Source of the DNA: Omnitrophica bacterium RIFOXYB12_FULL_50_7
GTDB lineage: Bacteria; Omnitrophota; Omnitrophia; Omnitrophales; Aquincolibacteriaceae
Reading direction: 5' to 3'
Assembly: GCA_001804345.1 (NCBI GenBank)
Contig: MHFU01000002.1
Coordinates: 1 to 12,228, forward strand
Length of the DNA stretch: 12,228 nt
Positions within the stretch are counted from its first letter, which is position 1, and the number at the start of each line of letters is the position of its first letter. Below are positions 1 through 6,642 of this stretch, piece after piece. A program made the position numbers and the translations under genes. Under the pieces are notes generated by a model. That model was not told the DNA's origin. It was given only the letters and a program-made list of their open reading frames with translations, and did no database searches.

Positions 1-604
1 GTCCCGAAGGGGCGGAAACGCTCCTTGAAACTTTTTTCAAGACCAGTTCGGATTTAAGAAGCGAGGATTCTCGGTAACCGGGGTCCTTGTAGCTTTTAAG
101 CGTCCGCACCCAGACAAGCGAAACGAGAACATGCTCCGGCGTTTCCCGCTCGATCTTCTCCTCCTTGAACTCGAGCGCCGCCGAAAGCTTCGTCTCCTCG
201 ATCCTCGCGAGGATCCCGGACTCGATCAGGCTGCGCTTGGCGGCGGACTGGAAACGCGCGCTCATCAAATTCCACGCCTCGGCCATATCCCGGCTCACGG
301 TGTAGGCGTTATATTCCGCGTAGCGTTTCACGAAGGTCCTCGCGAAATAAAGGATCTCAGGGCCAGACGGAGCGTTATGAGCGGCAAGGTCCGAGATCGC
401 TTCGGCTTTCCCCACTTCCTCCACCCGGATCACGACCGGCGGCCGTTTCGCGAGCACGAAAGCTCCGAAGATCGCGAAGAAAAGAAGGCATAGCAGCACG
501 AGGCTCGCGAGCTTCAGGAACTCAAGCTGTGACTCGAGATCCCCGAAAACTTCGTAGTAACGCCTCCCCAGGTTTTCGAGTTTTGTCTGGAATCGTGTTT
601 TCAT
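1..604 (-). CDS. virB8-like: VirB8/TrbF-like inner-membrane assembly protein of a type IV secretion system (C-terminus cut by window edge)
   Basis: Seen: 201 codons are open from an ATG at 604-602 to the window edge, so the C-terminus is missing. The first ~29 residues are charged and cytoplasmic-like, residues ~30-52 form one strongly hydrophobic helix, and the rest is soluble and presumably periplasmic. This is the VirB8/TrbF/TraE layout (short N-tail, one membrane helix, NTF2-like periplasmic domain). The stretch around residues 86-118 (YFARTFVKRYAEYN, then AWNLMSARFQ) has the feel of the first helices of that domain. The start overlaps the stop of the virB6 homologue as ATGA, so the two are probably translationally coupled. 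Known for the family: VirB8 nucleates assembly of the inner-membrane pore and contacts VirB10. The family call rests on architecture plus gene order (it follows VirB6, as trbF follows trbL); individual residues are not diagnostic. Confidence 0.8.
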   Translation of the reverse strand, partial: MKTRFQTKLENLGRRYYEVFGDLESQLEFLKLASLVLLCLLFFAIFGAFVLAKRPPVVIRVEEVGKAEAISDLAAHNAPSGPEILYFARTFVKRYAEYNAYTVSRDMAEAWNLMSARFQSAAKRSLIESGILARIEETKLSAALEFKEEKIERETPEHVLVSLVWVRTLKSYKDPGYRESSLLKSELVLKKVSRSVSAPSG

Positions 605-1446
605 TTGTAGTTCGTCCCTCCTCCTGCCGGAGCAGGCTTGTTTTGCGGGGGTTTTGCGGGCATCGTGACGTATTTGGCGATGAACGCGGTCCCGATCCCC
701 ACCACCGCGGACCCGAGACCGCTAATACTCCCGCTTGAAGTGATCTGGTGCGAAATGAGCGGTACTGAAATGAAAAGAAGAATGAAGAGGACATTGGCCG
801 CGATCACCGCCGCGGCGTTCGTCTCCTCGGGAAGATAGATCGCGATCACGTTCATCACCGAGATCACCTTCATGAGAATGGAAAGCACGACCGTCCAAAG
901 AGACACGGCGACGAGGCTCCTGAGCCAAAAAACCAACCCCTGGCTTGTGGATTTGTAGACCCCGAACGCGACGAGGACCGGACCAAACACGTAAAGGAGG
1001 GAGAGGAACACGAACCTAAGCCAGTTCAGGACCCCGAGCGCGATCAGCGCGACGATATAGGTCAGGTAATTTAAGATGGTCAGAATGATCCGGGTGTCGA
1101 AGCCGCCGAGATCTTTTTTCTCCGTGATCTCCCGGAAGACGGTCCTGATCACTTCCTGGAATTCCTCATGAGGAAGGATCTCTTTAGCGAGCAGGTCTGT
1201 TCCGTAGACGATCCATACGAAGAAACGCTCGTAAAGGATCATGAGCCCCACGACAAGCACGGCCCGGATGAAAAGGCCTTTGTAATCCGAGCGGTCTTTC
1301 ATCACGAGAAAGTTCTCGTGCAGCACCGCCGCAATGAACATGAGCGGAAAGATCACGGCCGCGGCCGAGGCCGTCACGGCGTAAGCGGAGGTGAAAAGAT
1401 CCGGGATCTGAAGAACGTTCGTGAAAAGAAATCCCTGGTTCGTCAT
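601..1446 (-). CDS. virB6-like: VirB6/TrbL-like polytopic membrane protein of the mating pore
   Basis: Seen: a 281-residue protein with about six hydrophobic segments (near residues 22-44, 58-80, 122-143, 146-166, 172-195 and 213-233). It has a short Pro/Gly-rich tail (PPQNKPAPAGGG). This matches VirB6/TrbL proteins, which line the inner-membrane channel and contact the transferred DNA. The central segment FGPVLVAFGVY, followed by a Trp-containing helix, is typical of the group. Start choice: a GTG at 1452 is in frame, but the ATG at 1446-1444 forms an ATGA overlap with the upstream virB5 stop. It is also preceded by GGGGAG at a 5-nt spacing, so ATG is preferred. The gene is coupled to virB8 downstream by another ATGA. 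The exact subfamily (TrbL versus VirB6) cannot be settled by eye. Confidence 0.85.
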   Translation of the reverse strand: MTNQGFLFTNVLQIPDLFTSAYAVTASAAAVIFPLMFIAAVLHENFLVMKDRSDYKGLFIRAVLVVGLMILYERFFVWIVYGTDLLAKEILPHEEFQEVIRTVFREITEKKDLGGFDTRIILTILNYLTYIVALIALGVLNWLRFVFLSLLYVFGPVLVAFGVYKSTSQGLVFWLRSLVAVSLWTVVLSILMKVISVMNVIAIYLPEETNAAAVIAANVLFILLFISVPLISHQITSSGSISGLGSAVVGIGTAFIAKYVTMPAKPPQNKPAPAGGGTNYK

Positions 1447-2219
1447 CGCCACTCCCCGCCTGACGCGCCCAGAATGCCGTCCAGATACTCGCCCGTGTCC
1501 TTGATAAACCGGAGGCGCTCCCTCTCCGCGTCCTTTTCGCGGCGCGACACCTGCTCGATCTGAGTAGCCTCAAGTTCGAGAAGTTTCGCGATCGATTCCT
1601 GGGTTTGTTGTCCGAGGACCATCAGTTCCGCAGTTCCCTGCGCCTGAAGTCTGACCGCGCCTTTCGGGCTCGCGGTCTCCGCCTGGGTCTGGATCTGGCG
1701 GGCCGCGTCCCGGAGATCGTTTCCTCCCTCGCGGATCTGACTTGCCAGCTGAAACGCCTCGACCACCTGCATCTCCTCAAACGGGATATACAGCCGTTGG
1801 TTCCCCTCAGGGATCGCGCCCGTTATGGCCTCAAGCGAGGTCCGGAGGTCTTCGGCGCTTCCCCCCGTCTGAAGGATCTCAAGCTGAGGCGTCGTGAAGA
1901 TCGCGTCCGAGTAAACGTCCCGGATCCTTGTCCGCAGGGTGTCGATAAAGTCGCGGACCGGATCGCCTTTGACGAAATTCAGGATCTCATCCAGCCCTGA
2001 ATGGAACCGGAGAAACTCCAGAGTCTGATCCCTCAGCTCGGTCAGCTGATCCATGGCCAGCATGATGTTCTGGGCGAAGCTATTATTCAGGATCGAGTTC
2101 TGGAGCTCCTGAAGGGCCGCGTTAATGGCGTCAAAGGTCGGCATCGCGGCCTGGGCGGAAGGAACTTGAACGGACGCGATGATCAATAAAAGAAAAATAG
2201 CCGCCAGCCGCTTACGCAC
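1443..2219 (-). CDS. virB5-like: VirB5/TrbJ-like secreted minor pilus or adhesion component
   Basis: Seen: read from the GTG at 2219-2217, the protein has 258 residues and begins with a classic Sec signal peptide (MRKRLAAIFLLLIIASVQ, then PSAQA before the likely cleavage site). The mature part is almost entirely polar and helical, rich in Gln, Glu and Arg, with coiled-coil-like stretches towards the end. Signal peptide plus long helices, placed between virB4 and virB6, fits the VirB5/TrbJ group, whose VirB5 members sit at the pilus tip. Start choice: the frame stays open 150 bp further upstream inside virB4, but the GTG has GGAGG six bases ahead and starts the signal peptide exactly; it overlaps the virB4 stop by 8 nt. 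The cognate lipoprotein (TrbK/VirB7) seen in related operons is not present between this gene and virB6. Confidence 0.8.
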   Translation of the reverse strand: MRKRLAAIFLLLIIASVQVPSAQAAMPTFDAINAALQELQNSILNNSFAQNIMLAMDQLTELRDQTLEFLRFHSGLDEILNFVKGDPVRDFIDTLRTRIRDVYSDAIFTTPQLEILQTGGSAEDLRTSLEAITGAIPEGNQRLYIPFEEMQVVEAFQLASQIREGGNDLRDAARQIQTQAETASPKGAVRLQAQGTAELMVLGQQTQESIAKLLELEATQIEQVSRREKDAERERLRFIKDTGEYLDGILGASGGEWR

Positions 2220-4731
2220 GTGAGTCCTCCCGGGGTTTTGATGCGCCGCCGGGAAACAAGCGGGCCAGAGTCTCGAAGACCTGAAAATCCGTTTTCCGGG
2301 GTTCACTGGCCCGCAGTCTCGTTTCCTCAGCCAGGTCCGCGGGGTCTGTCGTAGCGATCCAGTATTCAAGAGGATTCGGTTCCACTTTCGCGATCACCCC
2401 GTGATCGTCGAACTTGATAAAGACCTCCGAATAATGCCCGGGCCTTACCTCAAGCTCCCTCGCGGCGAGGATCTCGTTTTCGTTGAGACCGAAGGCCGCG
2501 AGCTTTTCATGTCCTTTCTTGAGGCGCAGGATGTATTTAATGGGAGAGTTATTGACCATCACACCAGAAATTTTCGACTCCAGAAAATCTTCCGGGTTCT
2601 GGCTGATGGAAAGAACGCCCGCGTTCAGTTTCCGGGCCGTCCTGTAAAACACTTCGACAAGCTCCGTCCCCTGAGATTCCTTCAGGAGCTGCCAGCATTC
2701 ATCAAGGACAAGGATCTTTTTAATACCGAGATTCTCGAATTTCCGTTTCAGAGCGAAGGGAATGATAAAAAGCAGGATCTCCTGAAGCTCGGGGTACCGC
2801 GCGATCTTCCGGAGATCGAAGACCGTGAAGCGCGCGTTAAAATCGAAGGTGCCTTTCCGGTTCAGGATCTTTCCGTACTCTCCCTGGGTAAAAAGAGAGA
2901 GCTCTTTGGAGAACTGGTAGGCCTTCCGCTTGTCCTCTTCGTCTCCGTCCGAAAACTCCCGGAGACCTTTTTCGATATCGCCCAAAAGCGGCGCGTCATC
3001 GTCCCCAAGATTCCGGTAAACATCCCGCAGAACGCGTTCCAGGATCATTTTCTCGCTTGCCGCCCACGGCCTCCCCGGGGCGATCATTCTCTGGAGAAGC
3101 TCCTTCAGGAACTGCAGGAACGTGGAATCAGCGTCCCTCTCTTTGGGAAAAAGCGCGGACTTCGAAGGAAACGGATTAAGAGCGTAATTTTCCGAGCACT
3201 CCACTTCAAAATACGCGCCCCCAAGCGTCTGGGAAAGTTTCCGGTAACTTCCGCCCAGATCGATCACGATCACTTCGTGCGCTTTGGCCGCCATGAGAAA
3301 ATGAAGCAGAAGGTAGGAAGTGAAAAACGATTTCCCGGCGCCGGTAGAGCCCAGCATGACGGCATGTTTCGCCGTGAGCTTTGGATCAAAAAGATCAAGC
3401 GAGAGGGGTTCATCCCTCCACGTTTTAAGTAAAACACCCTGCCCTTCCGTTCCTTTCCAGCTGCCCTGGACCGGCAAAAGATGGGCGGCGGCGCTGGACG
3501 GGATAGGAAACGCGAGAGGGTTCTCTTCCCCCTGGAGCGGAAGGAACGTCAGGAAAAGACGGTCGTGGTTCATGTGATCGACAATGCCTTCAGCGCCCCC
3601 GAGCCTGCGGAACGCGCGTAAAACGTTCCCTGACCTTTCACGGACCTCCTCCCGGGTCTTTCCTTTAACCAGCACGGCAAGCGAAGCGTAAAGGATCTTG
3701 TCCCAGGTGGTGGCGAGCTCGCTTAAAAACTCGTCCGCCTCTCCGGCCTTCGCGACCGCCTCATGGTCCTGGCTGCGGGAGAAGAAGTTCTTCGCCCGCG
3801 CGTAATTCCCTTCCCGTTTGATCCGGGCTTTTTCTTTTTCCTGATCCGGGACTTCAAGCGTGAGCGTCAGGAGATGATCCCGGCCGAGTTCTTTTTCGAA
3901 ATCACGAATGGATTTGAGGGTCGTTTCCTCAGGTAACGCGCTGAGATTGATCCCCTGATGGAAATACTCATTCAGATAAAAAGCGTTGTAGTCAGAGACC
4001 GGAAGGTTCAAGACAAGACGCGATCGGAGGCTTGCGCGTTCCACGCCGTAGGGCACGGCCTTCAGGAGTCTTTCAGCGGAGGCATGCTGTCCGGTAACGG
4101 AAGGAGTAAACAATTCGTAAAGATACCCGGCGGTTTCGCCGTCGAGCATGGGCCGCACGCCAAATCCGAGCGCCTTCAGGCCTTCCGAGACCTCCCCGGA
4201 CACCGCATAGAGCGCCTCCTTCGTTTTCTCAAATTCGATCTCGGAAGCGCAGTGCGCCTTCTTTCCGAACGCGATCGAGATATCGGGAAGCCAGGAAGTC
4301 CTTGTTTGTTTCTTGTACGGAGAGACCGAAACAAACAAAAAAAGCTCTTTTTTAAGGAACGGATGCTGCCGCCAGAACCGGATCTTGGACGCGGCAAGCG
4401 TCCGGGAAAGAGGGTCCTCGCCGGAAAGCGAGTCCCGGTAGCTTTGCAAAAGAGATTCATCGCCCTCCCGGGACCTTGCGATGAAATGCAGGACCGCGCC
4501 CTCCGGGAGCGCGTTTAAGAACTTTCGCGTCCGGTTCTCGAAATCGAAAATCGTTTCGTCGGCCTGAAGCAGGATATCCCTGGGCTCGACCGCAAAACCC
4601 ATTCCCAAAACGCCGGTCACGCCGATCAGGATCCCGTTTTCGATCCTGTAGAGATCGATCTGACGGAAAAAAGGCAGCCGCGATTCTCTTTGGACGAGGT
4701 CCCGCATTTTTGTCAGGAATGAAACGCTCAT
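2212..4731 (-). CDS. virB4-like: VirB4/TrbE-like conjugation ATPase
   Basis: Seen: 839 residues, in the usual size range for VirB4/TrbE/TraC ATPases. Walker A is GSTGAGKS at residues 461-468, and Walker B is ILVLDECW at about 673-680. A downstream LSISQNPEDF segment (~707-716) matches the conserved Q-containing motif of this AAA+ family. NYALNPF (~515-521) is another hallmark of the nucleotide-binding domain. The N-terminal ~430 residues form the domain that docks on the inner-membrane complex. Known: VirB4 hexamers energise pilus biogenesis and substrate transfer. The start at 4731 overlaps the virB3 stop as ATGA. The C-terminal ~60 residues are charged and less conserved. No frameshift or missing catalytic residue is visible. 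This is the most secure family assignment in the window. Confidence 0.96.
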   Translation of the reverse strand: MSVSFLTKMRDLVQRESRLPFFRQIDLYRIENGILIGVTGVLGMGFAVEPRDILLQADETIFDFENRTRKFLNALPEGAVLHFIARSREGDESLLQSYRDSLSGEDPLSRTLAASKIRFWRQHPFLKKELFLFVSVSPYKKQTRTSWLPDISIAFGKKAHCASEIEFEKTKEALYAVSGEVSEGLKALGFGVRPMLDGETAGYLYELFTPSVTGQHASAERLLKAVPYGVERASLRSRLVLNLPVSDYNAFYLNEYFHQGINLSALPEETTLKSIRDFEKELGRDHLLTLTLEVPDQEKEKARIKREGNYARAKNFFSRSQDHEAVAKAGEADEFLSELATTWDKILYASLAVLVKGKTREEVRERSGNVLRAFRRLGGAEGIVDHMNHDRLFLTFLPLQGEENPLAFPIPSSAAAHLLPVQGSWKGTEGQGVLLKTWRDEPLSLDLFDPKLTAKHAVMLGSTGAGKSFFTSYLLLHFLMAAKAHEVIVIDLGGSYRKLSQTLGGAYFEVECSENYALNPFPSKSALFPKERDADSTFLQFLKELLQRMIAPGRPWAASEKMILERVLRDVYRNLGDDDAPLLGDIEKGLREFSDGDEEDKRKAYQFSKELSLFTQGEYGKILNRKGTFDFNARFTVFDLRKIARYPELQEILLFIIPFALKRKFENLGIKKILVLDECWQLLKESQGTELVEVFYRTARKLNAGVLSISQNPEDFLESKISGVMVNNSPIKYILRLKKGHEKLAAFGLNENEILAARELEVRPGHYSEVFIKFDDHGVIAKVEPNPLEYWIATTDPADLAEETRLRASEPRKTDFQVFETLARLFPGGASKPREDSRA

Positions 4732-5009
4732 TCGAAGATCTCCTTTTCAGTTTCCCGCTGCATGGGGTAGCCTTTGGGACGGACGAGAAATCCCGCGACG
4801 GATCCCGTCCAGTGCGGGGGCTTGTTATTTTTATAAAGGCGCAGGAAAAAATATGCGCCGAGAAGAAGCGCCGTATTCACGACGAGATTCGCCGAGAACG
4901 TGAAAACGAGAAGAAAAACGGCGAGGAGCAGGAATAGGTCGAAGAACTCAAGCCCAAAGATCCTGTTCGCCGTTCTGATCTTTCTGAACCACTTCACGGT
5001 GTTCTTCAT
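4728..5009 (-). CDS. virB3-like: VirB3/TrbD-like small inner-membrane protein
   Basis: Seen: 93 residues with a basic N-terminal segment, then a hydrophobic hairpin at about residues 22-57 (two adjacent membrane helices around FLLLAVFLLVF and ALLLGAYFFLRLY). The C-terminal tail is cytoplasmic and charged, with a G-Y-P region. VirB3/TrbD proteins have this size and topology and act together with VirB4 (they are fused in some systems), with which this gene overlaps by ATGA. AAGGAGAAAA stands directly before the ATG at 5009-5007. Only 8 nt separate it from the virB2 stop. Identification rests on topology and position between the pilin and VirB4 genes. Confidence 0.85.
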   Translation of the reverse strand: MKNTVKWFRKIRTANRIFGLEFFDLFLLLAVFLLVFTFSANLVVNTALLLGAYFFLRLYKNNKPPHWTGSVAGFLVRPKGYPMQRETEKEIFE

Positions 5010-5017
5010 TTTTCTCC

Positions 5018-5332
5018 TTAAAAGCGCGTGATACTTTGAATAAAATCCAGGACCGCCCGGGCCAGCATGATGAGCGCCCCTCCTCCCGCGGCAAGGGCGC
5101 CGCGCTGCATGCCGCGTTCATCCCCAAGAGCCATGGAGACACCCGCGACCGCGATCCCGATCACGAGCACTCCCGGCCCCACCGTCCGAATCAGGAAATC
5201 CCCGATCCCCGTCAAAAAGGAATCGAGGTCTGACTCCGAGCTTGCCTCCGCGAAAGCAACGGTCGCCTGGAGCATTAAAAAAGATGCCGGCAGCACGATC
5301 CTGAAAATTTTCTGCTTTAATTGTTCGTTCAT
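5018..5332 (-). CDS. virB2-like: VirB2/TrbC-like pilin
   Basis: Seen: from the ATG at 5332-5330 the product has 104 residues. There is a basic N-terminus and a hydrophobic signal segment ending in VAFA (~residues 10-31), a short acidic linker (EASSESD), and two hydrophobic helices separated by a small charged loop (GDERGMQ). This signal plus helix-loop-helix plan is that of VirB2/TrbC pilins, which are cut to a ~70-80-residue subunit and polymerise into the conjugative pilus. Start choice: a longer open frame exists upstream to 5461, but it lacks a signal peptide at its N-terminus. The chosen ATG has GGGGGAGGG 5 nt ahead. Part of that ribosome site lies in a 7-bp hairpin (see the leader entry). 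It is the first structural gene of the mating-pore operon. Confidence 0.88.
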   Translation of the reverse strand: MNEQLKQKIFRIVLPASFLMLQATVAFAEASSESDLDSFLTGIGDFLIRTVGPGVLVIGIAVAGVSMALGDERGMQRGALAAGGGALIMLARAVLDFIQSITRF

Positions 5333-5476
5333 TGTTTCCCTCCCCCTCGATATCAGGAGGGGGTGTGCTAACGGCGGTGAAGGCCCTGGGGGCCTTGATT
5401 CCGCATAAGCGGTGCCGTGCACCCCCCTCATGGGACAGTGAGTTAAGAAAGGGGCGTTCAATGTTTGCGAACATTC
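5333..5476 (-). promoter_or_regulatory. Hairpin-rich leader upstream of the pilin gene
   Basis: This 144-bp gap between the regulator stop and virB2 contains four perfect inverted repeats. They are AATGTT-TGCG-AACATT (5460-5475); GGTGC-CGT-GCACC (5411-5423), which overlaps an alternative CCGC-ATAA-GCGG (5401-5412); AAGGCCC-TGG-GGGCCTT (5380-5396); and CCCCCTC-8 nt-GAGGGGG (5342-5363). On the minus strand the last one places GAGGGGG of the virB2 ribosome-binding region inside a stem. None is followed by a T-run, so I do not call a terminator. I see no convincing -35/-10 pair here. Possible roles are control of pilin translation, stabilisation of the pilin mRNA after processing, or an operator (the 5460-5475 palindrome). 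All of these are inferences. Confidence 0.5.
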
Positions 5477-6088
5477 TTATAGCGAAAATATTTTTTCACG
5501 AACACGCTGGATGACCCTTTGGACGCTTCTTTGCACCTTTCCAAACCTGACCGCGATCTCTCCGGCCGACAGTCCCTCGGCGAAATAAAGCTTCAGGACG
5601 AGTTTCTGTTTTTGGGTGAGGCGGGCATACCTGGATTTTCTCAGGAGCGTCTGGTTCTCCCGGCGTTTTGAGAGAGCGCGCGCAACCACAAGGTAGAGGA
5701 TCTGGCGGAACCTTCTGACCGTCACAGGTGAGATATCCAGCAGATCGGCGGCCTCGCGGTTCGGCAGGCTGCACACAAAACAGAGCTCGTAGACAAGACG
5801 CTGCCGTTTTGTCAGGCCGGCATTTCGGATGAACCGCCGCAGATGCCGGAATGAGTTTCTTGCCGTTGCGCGCGTAGAAGCCGCAACTTCATGATCTCCT
5901 AATTCGTCCGCGGGCGACCTGGAAAGAGACGCCATCTCTTTCTTTACTTCGAGCTCAAACGGATCGAGGCCCGGCATCTGCCCGGCGTCTTCGACCCGCA
6001 TAAAATCGACCGCATCTTCAACCGCGCGGATCCGCTTGCGCTTCCCGCTCTCCTCTTTGGATCTGTTCTTTTCGAATTTGTAACGCAT
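5477..6088 (-). CDS. DNA-binding regulator with two sigma-70 region-4-like HTH units
   Basis: Seen: 203 residues. The N-terminal ~85 residues are highly charged and low in hydrophobics. Then come two copies of a region-4-like unit. Residues ~91-140 begin GLTKRQRLVYELCF, with helix-turn-helix NREAADLLDISPVTVRRFRQ. Residues ~156-203 begin RLTQKQKLVLKLYFAEGLS, with AGEIAVRFGKVQRSVQRVIQ. The shared L-T-x-(R/K)-Q-(R/K)-L-V start shows an internal duplication. No region 2 is present, so it is not a complete sigma factor. Standing first in the mating-pore operon, it probably controls transfer genes. GAGGAGAAAA precedes the ATG at 6088. The 40 bp between this start and the upstream terminator-like hairpin contain no promoter. 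Family known in general: sigma-r4-like HTH proteins act as transcription regulators; the specific role here is inferred. Confidence 0.7.
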   Translation of the reverse strand: MRYKFEKNRSKEESGKRKRIRAVEDAVDFMRVEDAGQMPGLDPFELEVKKEMASLSRSPADELGDHEVAASTRATARNSFRHLRRFIRNAGLTKRQRLVYELCFVCSLPNREAADLLDISPVTVRRFRQILYLVVARALSKRRENQTLLRKSRYARLTQKQKLVLKLYFAEGLSAGEIAVRFGKVQRSVQRVIQRVREKIFSL

Positions 6089-6125
6089 TTTTCTCCTCGC
6101 TTTCCGCCGCGCGAGGACTGAAACG

Positions 6126-6164
6126 AAAAGAAAAAAAGCGGACAGCGAGGGAGAGCCGTCCGCT
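6126..6164 (-). terminator. Intrinsic terminator or attenuator just before the regulator gene
   Basis: On the minus strand AGCGGAC and GTCCGCT form a 7-bp stem around a 14-nt loop (plus coordinates 6137-6143 and 6158-6164). It is followed by TTTTTTT and then CTTTTCG. The T-run lies ~45 nt before the regulator ATG, and no promoter fits in between. It therefore either ends transcripts arriving from the AbiE operon, or acts as an attenuator that must be read through to express the regulator and transfer operon. Confidence 0.75.
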
Positions 6165-6251
6165 AAAAAAACACGTCAAACCTTGAAGGGACACACGATG
6201 GACGTGCGGAAAAACAAAAAAAGAGCTTTATGGAGGGAAGGTGTTACGTGG

Positions 6252-6482
6252 GATACCCGAAGGGAGGTGGGCTGGAAATGGACACACGTCTAGCGTGACA
6301 CGGAAACTCTCCGCGCTGCCGCCCGTTCCAGCCCCTAAGCGGCACTTGGGGGTAATCCGGATCGAGACGCCGCGCAATGGGCGCCTGCCCCCGGGCTTAC
6401 CTCTCACGGTCGGGGTTCATGCCCCGCCGCAAGGTGTCATGCGCGCGTTCAGCAGGAGATATCCAGTGAACGCGGCGCAACA
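6252..6482 (+). ncRNA. Candidate HEARO / IscB-IsrB omega-RNA-like structured RNA without a nuclease gene
   Basis: Seen: a G+C-rich hairpin-dense block inside A+T-richer surroundings. Its stems are GGGCTGGAA (6269-6277) with TTCCAGCCC (6326-6334); CCCCTAAG-CGGCA-CTTGGGGG (6332-6352), which needs a G-U pair on plus and so favours that strand; CGGGG-TTCATG-CCCCG (6411-6426); and CGCGTTCA (6444-6451) with TGAACGCG (6467-6474). From memory, the layout parallels HEARO/omega RNAs of IscB/IsrB: a long 5' stem closing just before CACTTGGG, then CCGCGCAATGG, then GGCTTACCTCTCA. The block ends at ATGA (6483-6486). HEARO elements are described as sitting immediately 5' of ATGA or GTGA. If correct, a guide would be the bases just upstream of ~6269. 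No HNH/RuvC gene is in view. Boundaries are approximate and the similarity was judged by eye. Confidence 0.5.
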
Positions 6483-6516
6483 ATGATCCGGCTCGGTATG
6501 TCCGGACTCAGAAGGA

Positions 6517-6545
6517 AAGCTAACCAATGGATTTTACCCTGTCAA
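6517..6545 (-). promoter_or_regulatory. Possible minus-strand promoter
   Basis: TTGACA (6545-6540) matches the sigma-70 -35 consensus. A 17-nt spacer leads to TAGCTT (6522-6517), a weak -10 (three of six). A transcript would run antisense through the HEARO-like block to the hairpin at 6126-6164, or beyond it into the regulator and transfer operon. It could be the missing promoter of that operon. The -10 is poor and the host's promoter rules are unknown, so confidence is low. The surrounding 6483-6642 stretch holds no gene; besides this motif I see only the small stem CTATC-ACC-GATAG near 6593-6605. Confidence 0.25.
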
Positions 6546-6642
6546 GGAGTGCTGTAAGGGACTTTAGTATTGATTAACGGCTTCGATCAAACGCTATCAC
6601 CGATAGTCATGCGGGATTCGGTTTGCCTGTAACGTCTCTTGG

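Noticed and set aside
2220..2369. Upstream extension of the virB5-like gene to an ATG at 2369
   Set aside because: The extension lies wholly inside virB4, has no ribosome site, and would bury the signal peptide; GTG at 2219 with GGAGG is preferred.
2401..3432. Long plus-strand open frame (343 codons) opposite virB4
   Set aside because: It is antisense to a clear ATPase gene whose motifs are intact, and arises from codon bias in moderately G+C-rich DNA; it has no ribosome site or recognisable motif.
5333..5461. N-terminal extension of the pilin to 5461
   Set aside because: It would place 43 residues before the signal peptide and run through the hairpin-rich leader; the ATG at 5332 has a strong ribosome site.
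6241..6486. Plus-strand open frame of 81 codons starting GTG near a GGAGG-like site
   Set aside because: It coincides almost exactly with the hairpin-dense block, is Pro/Arg-rich without protein-like patterning, and is better explained as chance translation of a structured RNA.
6165..6500. Group II intron remnant
   Set aside because: No domain V signature and no reverse transcriptase fragment on either strand.
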